From CAYXDO01 sp964463485 (GTDB lineage: Bacteria > Myxococcota > Kuafuiibacteriia > Kuafuiibacteriales > Kuafuiibacteriaceae): a DNA stretch of 64,000 nucleotides. The stretch covers positions 10,819-74,818 of the forward strand of contig CAYXDO010000037.1 of assembly GCA_964463485.1 (NCBI GenBank), in the 5' to 3' direction. Shown one piece after another: positions 58,127 through 64,000 of this stretch. The notes under the pieces were generated by a model. That model was not told where the DNA came from and did not search any database. It saw only the letters and a program-made list of their open reading frames with translations. Positions within the stretch are counted from its first letter, which is position 1. Each line of letters opens with the position of its first letter. Position numbers and translations under genes: made by a program.

Positions 58127-60007
58127 TCACGATCTCGTGATGAAACGGCGATGCCAAAGCTCCAGGCACAACAACAGGTAGAGGTTACGCTTGCGGTCGG
58201 CCCGTCCCGAGCGGTCCTCATCCACCATCGCCCGGATGGGTTCGCGGCGAAAGTATCGAGAGCTCAGTGAGTCTTTGGCGAACACCAAGGCGTCGAACGA
58301 GACCCCGAGCTCCTTCCTAATCCACCGGTCGACTGGGTTCGCAAAGCCCTTCTTTCGACGGCGCACGATTCGGGCGGGCAGGACCCGTCGCGCCGCGGCG
58401 AGGTGAATCCACTTTCGCGAGAGCCCCCGCAACTTGTAACGCGTGGGTAACGTCTCGAGGAACTCGACGAGCTCCACGTCGAGGTACGGAACGCGGAGCT
58501 CCAGCGACGCGGCCATCGACATCTTGTCCGCGGCGGTCAGCAGGTCGTCCGGGAGCGAGAGCCGAGTGTCGACGAAGAGTAGCTGGGAGAGAGAATCCAA
58601 ACCCATCGCGGGCCGGCGCCGAGTATCGATGATCTCCGCGAGTCGTTCGTCGAGCGTGAGCACGGAGTCGCGGGACTGCCAGAGCTGCTGTTGAGCTTCT
58701 ACCGAAAAAATCGAGTAAATGTGGACGAACCGTCGGACCGTGGAGCTTTCGCCGAGGGCCTGAAGGGAGCGACGGATCTTCTCGTTCTTCTGTCCGAAGC
58801 GGCTCGACGAGAGGCGATGGAGGAACGCTGAAGCGACACCAGGAGGAAGGGAACGAAAGAGCGAAGAGTATCGCTCGCCCAGATACCGATCGTACCCGGC
58901 CAGGGGCTCGTCGGCGCCCTGGCCCGAAAGCAGCACCTTCACGTCGGGTCGAGCGAGCTTGGCGACGAAGTAGGCTGCCGGCGCGGACTCGTTTCCCGAA
59001 GGCTCCTCGAGGTGCCAGACGAATTCGGAGAAGAAGCGCTCGTAGTCTCGCGCGGTGACCGTGACGGACCGGTGCTCGAGCCCAATGACGCGTGCGGTGT
59101 CGAGGGCGTCCTCGACCTCGTTGGTCTTCTCACCGCCCTCGAATCCGACCGTGTAGCCGGTGATGCGTTCGCCCGTGGCCCGCCTCATCAGCGCACCCAC
59201 GAGCGCCGAGTCGACGCCGCCGCTCAGCATGAGCCCGACGGGGACGTCGCTGACCATCTGACGTTTGACCGCTCTGGCCAGCTTGTTCGAATACGTATCG
59301 ATCGCGTCAGACTCATAGGAGAACGTCTCGTACATCGGATGAGTCACCCAGTAGGGCTGGACTCTGGGCCCAGACTCCGTGCAACTCAGCGTGTGCCCGG
59401 GGCCGAGCTTGAAAATACCTCGAAACAGAGTCTTGGGAGACGGCACGAATCGGAGCGCGAGGCACTCCGCGAGCGCGTCGACGTCGACCTCCCGAGAGAC
59501 TTCCGGATGCTCGAGGATCGCCTTTATTTCCGAGCCGAAGACGAGCGCTCCGGCGACGACCGCGTAATACAACGGTTTGACACCGAGCTGGTCGCGGGCG
59601 AGGAGCACCGGCCCGCCGAGACACCGAAAAGCGAAGCCGAAAATGCCGTTCAGCTCGGCGATTCCGGCCAAGCCCTTGCGACCTACCTGTTCCAGCAGGA
59701 CCTCAGTGTCCGATCGAGTCGAAAAACGCGCGCCCGAGGCTTCGAGTCGAGCGCGCAACTCACGGAAATTGTAGATCTCGCCGTTGAACGCGAGCACGGC
59801 ATCGCCTCGCACCATCGGCTGCGCGCCGCCGTCGAGATCGATGATGGAGAGTCGGCGGTGAGCGAGCCCCAAACGTCGATCCGGGCTCACGTACGCACCT
59901 CGACCGTCCGGGCCGCGGTGGGCCATCACCGTGCCCATTCGCTCCAGAACCGACGGGTCGACGGCTTCGTCCCTTCCGAAGTGGAAGATCCCTGCGAAGC
60001 CGCACAT
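58127..60007 (-). CDS. asnB: Asparagine synthase (glutamine-hydrolysing)
   Basis: 626-residue class II amidotransferase. Cys2 (MCGFAGIF) is the glutaminase nucleophile, followed by HRGPDGRG, LAHRRLSIIDL, FNGEIYNF and SDTEVLL in the N-terminal domain. The synthetase domain has the PP-loop motif MLSGGVDSALV and LSGQGADEPLAGYDRY, PYLDVELVEFL. It makes Asn from Asp with glutamine, but versions in polysaccharide regions often amidate sugar acids or link amino acids. It is divergent from the GT4 gene at 60097. The start is the conserved MCG, and no good ribosome site is visible. Confidence 0.93.
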   Translation of the reverse strand: MCGFAGIFHFGRDEAVDPSVLERMGTVMAHRGPDGRGAYVSPDRRLGLAHRRLSIIDLDGGAQPMVRGDAVLAFNGEIYNFRELRARLEASGARFSTRSDTEVLLEQVGRKGLAGIAELNGIFGFAFRCLGGPVLLARDQLGVKPLYYAVVAGALVFGSEIKAILEHPEVSREVDVDALAECLALRFVPSPKTLFRGIFKLGPGHTLSCTESGPRVQPYWVTHPMYETFSYESDAIDTYSNKLARAVKRQMVSDVPVGLMLSGGVDSALVGALMRRATGERITGYTVGFEGGEKTNEVEDALDTARVIGLEHRSVTVTARDYERFFSEFVWHLEEPSGNESAPAAYFVAKLARPDVKVLLSGQGADEPLAGYDRYLGERYSSLFRSLPPGVASAFLHRLSSSRFGQKNEKIRRSLQALGESSTVRRFVHIYSIFSVEAQQQLWQSRDSVLTLDERLAEIIDTRRRPAMGLDSLSQLLFVDTRLSLPDDLLTAADKMSMAASLELRVPYLDVELVEFLETLPTRYKLRGLSRKWIHLAAARRVLPARIVRRRKKGFANPVDRWIRKELGVSFDALVFAKDSLSSRYFRREPIRAMVDEDRSGRADRKRNLYLLLCLELWHRRFITRS

Positions 60008-60096
60008 GACGAGCGACCACGTTTGGTGCTTGCGGTGGCGGTGGTCAATGCTTCTTGTCGTGGCCCGCGCGTGTTAGACCACCGACGGAGCGCCTC

Positions 60097-61185
60097 GTGA
60101 GAGTGCTCGTGATTTCCAGCAAATATCCGTCCCCAGAAGCTCCTGGGTACGGCGTCCGCGTCGCCAATCACGTGCGACACATGCAGGAAGCCCACGAGAT
60201 CGAGGTCCTCCTCGTCGCGAGCTCCAAACGGCCCAACACGCTGCGAGAACGGGCCTTCAAATACTCCGACCTGATCGCGCGGGCAGCCCTCGTTCGACCG
60301 GGCGACTTCGATCTCATCCACTTCCACTACGCCACACCCAGCCACGCGATCGCGACCGTTCTCCCCTGGCTCCGTTCCCGGAAGCCACTCGTCGTCACTT
60401 CTCACGGCGGCGACCTGACGACTCCGCCTCCCTCCGCGCCCGGGCGTTTCCTAGTCGAACAAATGTTTCGACGAGCAGCGGCGGTCATCGCCGTCAGCGG
60501 GGATGTCGCTCGAGCTTGCCTCGAGCATCGCGCAAAGCCCGAAGCGCTGCACGTGATTCACATGGGCTGCGATCTCCGAGTGTTCAGGCCGCGAGCCGAT
60601 CGCGAGGTTCTTCGTGGTCGCCTCGGGATCACCGAAGCACCCACGGTGTTGTTCGTCGGCGATCTGATTCACACGACTGGACTCGATGTCCTGGTCGAGG
60701 CGCTGCATGCAGTCGCCGATCGGATCGCGCCCTCGTTGGTGATCGTCGGAAGCGGAGCGCTTCGCTCCCAATATGAAGCGCTTGTAAACGTGCGCGGTCT
60801 CCACGAGCGAGTCCGATGGCTCGAGCCGATCCGACAGCCGGAGCTCGCCGAGTGGTATGCCGCGTGCGACGTCGTCGCGTTTCCGGCTCGCTACGAGCCG
60901 TTCGGGTCGGTCACGCTGGAGGCGATGGCGTCGGGCGTTCCCGTCGTCGCGTCGGGCGTAGGCGGGGTGCCCGAGATCCTCGAGTCGGAGTCGAACGGGC
61001 TCTTGGTCAGGCCCGACGACCCGAAGGCTCTCGGGCACGCTCTCGCGCGCGTGCTGACCGATCGGGAGCTCTCCTCGCGCCTTCGTGAACGAGCGCTTCT
61101 AGATGTCGTGTCACACAGCCAAGAACGGCAGGTCGCTCGCATCGTCGACCTCTATGAAGCGATCGTGACCGAGCGAGCTTCTTGA
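60097..61185 (+). CDS. Family 4 glycosyltransferase
   Basis: 362-residue GT-B enzyme. N-domain: RVLVISSKYPSPEAPGYGVR and LIHFHYATPSHAIA, then VVTSHGGDLTTPP. C-domain: HMGCDLRVFRP, TVLFVGDLIHTTGLDVLVEAL, VGSGALRSQYEAL and the donor-binding YEPFGSVTLEAMASG with VVASGVGGVPEIL. GTG 60097 has GGAG 7 nt upstream; the 14-residue longer start is rejected. Its end overlaps the convergent polymerase gene by 34 nt. Confidence 0.92.
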   Translation: MRVLVISSKYPSPEAPGYGVRVANHVRHMQEAHEIEVLLVASSKRPNTLRERAFKYSDLIARAALVRPGDFDLIHFHYATPSHAIATVLPWLRSRKPLVVTSHGGDLTTPPPSAPGRFLVEQMFRRAAAVIAVSGDVARACLEHRAKPEALHVIHMGCDLRVFRPRADREVLRGRLGITEAPTVLFVGDLIHTTGLDVLVEALHAVADRIAPSLVIVGSGALRSQYEALVNVRGLHERVRWLEPIRQPELAEWYAACDVVAFPARYEPFGSVTLEAMASGVPVVASGVGGVPEILESESNGLLVRPDDPKALGHALARVLTDRELSSRLRERALLDVVSHSQERQVARIVDLYEAIVTERAS

Positions 61186-62417
61186 GCTCGCTCGGCACGG
61201 TGCCTACTCATCGAAGAGATCAACGCCCACGCGAACCAGGCCTGCGTGGCGACCTTGGGTACGTGCGACAAGTCGTTCGATTGGTCTTGGATGAGAAAGC
61301 CGACGAAGCCGCACAACAGGCCAGCGATGAGGACGCGAGAGCCTCCTTGGGCACGCCGATACGCAAGGAACCCCACGAGTACGGCCATGACGTCGAGGAG
61401 CAACGCCGCAACTCCACCGAGTACGCCGTGGTGGGCCGCTGAAAGCAGGATCGAGTTGTGAGCGGTCGTGCGCGCGACGCCGTATTCGGTGTGCGCGAGG
61501 CCGGGCTCGCGGTCGAGTGTGGTCAGGTAGTTTCCGTCGCCCACGCCCGCGAAGGGGTGCTGCGCGGTCACAGCTACCGCGGCGCTCCAGAGGGCGAACC
61601 GGTCGTGTCCTTCACCCAGCACCTTCGCCCGCATCGTCGGCAGAGCGAGGGCGAGCGTCACGCCGAGCACGACCGCGCTGATCGCAGCGCGCCTTCGGCC
61701 CGTGAGGTACCCGAGCAGCAACACCGCGACCGCTACTGCGCCAAGCGCCGCACGAGTGTAGGTCAGATACAGCGCAGCGGTCATCAACGCGGAGGATCCG
61801 ACGACGAGCGCGCGCCGTGTCCAAGAGCTCGCGATCGCGAGCAACGCGACCGTGGGAGGAATGGCGATGACGAGATAACCGGCCAGGAAGTTCGCGCTCA
61901 CACTCGCCGACTCGAACGCGTTGAGCTCCCCGCCGAACGTCCCTTGAACACGAGCGTGACCTTTGAGCACGGACCAATCCGGCACGTCCGAGAGGCCGAA
62001 ACCGAGAGGGCCTCGAAAATCGAACGCGTAGGCAAACACACAGAACGAAGCCTCGACGGTAGCCGCCGCGGCGAGCGCAACCAGTCCACGGCGGGCCCAG
62101 ACCCCGTCGTAGAGCGCCGCGCGGGTACCGACGATGAGCGCTAGATAGAACGCGGCGCGTCCGCTCGACCGGCCTGCGAGGCGCGCCCACTCGGAGAGGC
62201 TCGACGCGTTCACTGACGCGGAGACCACACCCAAAAGCGCGAGCAACGCGAAGCCGATCCAGGTCGGATCGGGCTCTGGCTGTCGTTTGACTACAAACTT
62301 TGCCGCGACCAGCACCGCCAAGAGTGGCAGCACGTCGTCCAAAGACAGCGGGCCCACGATGCCAACGAACGGCGGAAAGACCGCGCAGGGGACGAGCACG
62401 AGGAAGAGCCAGCTCAC
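61152..62417 (-). CDS. O-antigen ligase/polymerase-family membrane protein
   Basis: 421-residue protein with about 10-12 membrane helices. The family signature lies in the large loop: HPFAGVGDGNYLTTL and then GVARTTAHNSILLSAAHHGVLGG, with the His-Asn motif of Wzy/WaaL proteins. GTG 62417 overlaps the stop of the chain-length gene (GTGA) and has GGGGGAGG 3-10 nt upstream, which rejects the longer frame. It probably polymerises or ligates the second surface polysaccharide. Confidence 0.85.
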   Translation of the reverse strand: MSWLFLVLVPCAVFPPFVGIVGPLSLDDVLPLLAVLVAAKFVVKRQPEPDPTWIGFALLALLGVVSASVNASSLSEWARLAGRSSGRAAFYLALIVGTRAALYDGVWARRGLVALAAAATVEASFCVFAYAFDFRGPLGFGLSDVPDWSVLKGHARVQGTFGGELNAFESASVSANFLAGYLVIAIPPTVALLAIASSWTRRALVVGSSALMTAALYLTYTRAALGAVAVAVLLLGYLTGRRRAAISAVVLGVTLALALPTMRAKVLGEGHDRFALWSAAVAVTAQHPFAGVGDGNYLTTLDREPGLAHTEYGVARTTAHNSILLSAAHHGVLGGVAALLLDVMAVLVGFLAYRRAQGGSRVLIAGLLCGFVGFLIQDQSNDLSHVPKVATQAWFAWALISSMSRHRAERAQEARSVTIAS

Positions 62418-63682
62418 TCGCCTCCCCCGACTCTGGCAAATCGCCGCATCCACAGGACCGAGAAGGCGATCACCGCTCCGGAGGCGCCGAACGCGGCTGC
62501 CAGCTCCGAGGCGCTCACGAGCCTAGGTTTGATCCGAACGATCGGACCAACGGCGATGGATGGCGGCCGAGTTCTCGCGGGCGAGAGGCGACGTTTGGCG
62601 CGGGCTTGAATGCGTCCCAGCCGAATCAACTCCTTCGCGTCCCCGTCACGTGAAGGTGAAAGGCTGTCGGCTGCCGAGCCGAGGTCCTGTCGAACCATCG
62701 CCATCATGGACTGTATCCGGTCGTATGATCTTTCGGCGACGCGGATCGACGCGGTCGCCGCCTCGAGCAGCTCTCGTTCGACTTTCTTTGGGTCGTCACC
62801 GGAAGTTGAGATCTCGAGGAAACCGGTCGGCTTGCCTTCGCTGTCGGTCAACGCTTTGGGGCGAAGCGTCGAATATCGTTCGTCGTCAAACGATATCCAC
62901 CGAGCATAAAACGTGGCGGGATACGGCGACTCCTCGGAGTCCACGATGCCCACCTGGACGACGACACGACCCTCGGCAGGCTTCTTCAGCGCTCCGAGAG
63001 CCGCGCCGACGCTCGCCGCCACGACCGTCGCGACCAAGATGGGCGCGAGCGGGAGACTCAGCGAGGCCGCCACGATCGGCACCAAGCCGATACCGAGGCC
63101 CACGAGCGCGCCGATTAGGGCCAGCGCTGGCCCTCGGTTGAAGTGACTCAGTGCGACTTGGGACGCGGTGGTGTCACGCTCTGCAACCGTCTCGAGAGCG
63201 CGCTCCACCGACAACAGATCGCGAGACGCGGTCTGCGCCGCCGCTTTCGTAGAGCTGCCCGAGCCTACGATCGAGCGCATGAGGTCGGCGTAGGATCTTC
63301 CGACCGAGCGCTCCGCTTGCCGTAGCTGGTGGTGCTCTTCGACGAGCCACCTCGAGGCTTCGGCTGCCGCGCGGCCCGCGACGGTAGCTGAGCGCGCGTG
63401 GACTTCAAGCTGGATCCGTCCGCTGGACGTCGCCGAGGAGCGATCCACGACGACGAAGACGTCGGATACGCCTTCGATCTGTCGGGCCACGCGCTCGACC
63501 TTTCGAGCGGCCATGATCGGCGGCTCCACGCCTTCGCCGATCGCGCGGAGGCCGAGATCGAGCTCCACTCGCGCGATGTGAGGCGCCGGGAAGGCGTGCG
63601 CCCCAAGGAGTCCCACAGCTGCCCCGAGCGCCGCGGCGAGAAACCGCGATGGGACGTGCCGGAGCTCAGGGCGACTCGACAT
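62414..63682 (-). CDS. Wzz/GumC-like chain-length protein
   Basis: 422-residue membrane protein. An N-terminal helix (FLAAALGAAVGLLGAHAF) is followed by a periplasmic-like part, two central hydrophobic stretches (LALIGALVGLGIGLVPIVAA, LAPILVATVVAASVGAALG), a further domain (RWISFDDERYSTLRPKA) and a C-terminal helix (LAAAFGASGAVIAFSVLWM) preceded by the proline-rich PARTRPPSIAVGP, as in co-polymerases. It is coupled to the polymerase by a 4-nt overlap. The central extra helices make it atypical compared with 13738. No kinase domain. Confidence 0.75.
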   Translation of the reverse strand: MSSRPELRHVPSRFLAAALGAAVGLLGAHAFPAPHIARVELDLGLRAIGEGVEPPIMAARKVERVARQIEGVSDVFVVVDRSSATSSGRIQLEVHARSATVAGRAAAEASRWLVEEHHQLRQAERSVGRSYADLMRSIVGSGSSTKAAAQTASRDLLSVERALETVAERDTTASQVALSHFNRGPALALIGALVGLGIGLVPIVAASLSLPLAPILVATVVAASVGAALGALKKPAEGRVVVQVGIVDSEESPYPATFYARWISFDDERYSTLRPKALTDSEGKPTGFLEISTSGDDPKKVERELLEAATASIRVAERSYDRIQSMMAMVRQDLGSAADSLSPSRDGDAKELIRLGRIQARAKRRLSPARTRPPSIAVGPIVRIKPRLVSASELAAAFGASGAVIAFSVLWMRRFARVGGGE

Positions 63683-64000
63683 CGAGGATCCCAGGTGAGT
63701 CGTCGCGGAGTATCCTACGGCCTCGGATCGGTCAACCGTTCGATCCGCGTCTCTCGAACGCTCGCGATCGTGGTGTCCTCGGTGCCGGGCGAGCCGTTCG
63801 GAGCCCTGAGCGCCCGACCCGGTCGAGGAGGTCGCCTCGACATCGACGGAGCGGGCGAGTTGTCTGCGCTCGGCGAGTAGTTTCTTGGAAATCTCGCCCG
63901 CGACATCAACGTGCTGCGGGGACGAGCGTCTGCGTCTGCGTCTGAGCGTCTGCGTCAGATCGTCTGCGTCAGATCGTCTGCGTCAGATCGTCTGCGTCAG
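63683..64000. other. Gene-free right edge with tandem repeats
   Basis: About 320 nt upstream of the chain-length gene. Open frames on both strands lack recognisable products. The last 75 nt are tandem repeats (see the repeat entry). A promoter for the leftward genes 63682-61152 would be expected here but none is clear. Confidence 0.5.
63926..64000. repeat. Tandem repeats: GCGTCT words then 14-nt units, cut by window edge
   Basis: From 63926 the sequence is built from CGTCTG words, and from 63947 it becomes the exact 14-nt unit CGTCTGCGTCAGAT, present three full times plus a 12-nt partial copy at the edge. The unit length is not a multiple of three, so it is unlikely to be coding. More copies probably continue beyond the window. 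Confidence 0.85.

Overview
The window is high-GC DNA from a bacterium with large accessory gene content. Hanks-type Ser/Thr kinases, two sigma-54 enhancer-binding proteins (one with an FHA sensor), a giant Cys-rich MopE-like/PGRS-like lipoprotein, a GH44 glycosidase, many lipoproteins of unknown role and two surface-polysaccharide loci together suggest a Myxococcota (myxobacterial, Polyangia-like) chromosome. That placement is inferred from gene content only. No rRNA, tRNA, insertion sequence or CRISPR array was recognised.

Layout. 1-6571: a truncated methyltransferase, an ATP-grasp ligase, a sigma-54 activator whose receiver domain lacks its phosphoacceptor Asp, and a leftward set (second ATP-grasp ligase, metallophosphoesterase, calcium-repeat lipoprotein). 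6634-8349: a very good -24/-12 promoter in front of a GH44 lipoprotein. 8709-21670: a 13-gene rightward exopolysaccharide operon, mostly joined by 1-4 nt stop/start overlaps. It holds a WecG-type transferase, an initiating phosphoglycosyltransferase, hexapeptide acyltransferases, a flippase, a chain-length protein, a polymerase/ligase, glycosyltransferases, a GNAT/FemAB-like protein, a BY-kinase-like protein without a P-loop, and a glycosyltransferase fused to a serine-acetyltransferase-like domain. 21795-26930: a 1,711-residue lipoprotein. 27009-27109: an intergenic inverted repeat. 27479-34383: tandem AAA ATPase, PHP-type (CehA-like) lipoprotein, beta-barrel candidate and an M19 dipeptidase homologue with an altered metal ligand. 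34369-36344 (minus): long acyl-CoA dehydrogenase coupled to a 50-residue membrane protein. 36460-38154: a PilZ-TM-AMIN protein. 38141-42930 (minus): FHA sigma-54 activator, transmembrane Ser/Thr kinase and YkgJ-type Cys-cluster protein. 43031-50834: VWA protein with a two-component system, a VapBC module with a palindromic operator, a paralogous VWA lipoprotein and an unknown exported protein. 50942-63682: a second, loosely organised polysaccharide region (flippase, two GT4 enzymes, methyltransferase, asparagine synthase, polymerase, Wzz-like protein) interrupted by an L,D-transpeptidase-like protein and two paired lipoproteins. The right edge runs into a 14-nt tandem repeat.

How it may work together. 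The first operon has the parts expected for Wzx/Wzy-type export: initiation, elongation, flipping, polymerisation and chain-length control. The ATP-grasp and GNAT/FemAB-like genes could add amide-linked groups, and the secreted GH44 enzyme could trim the polymer. Sigma-54-type sites lie before both the GH44 gene and the operon, and an atypical sigma-54 activator sits nearby; this regulatory link is inference.
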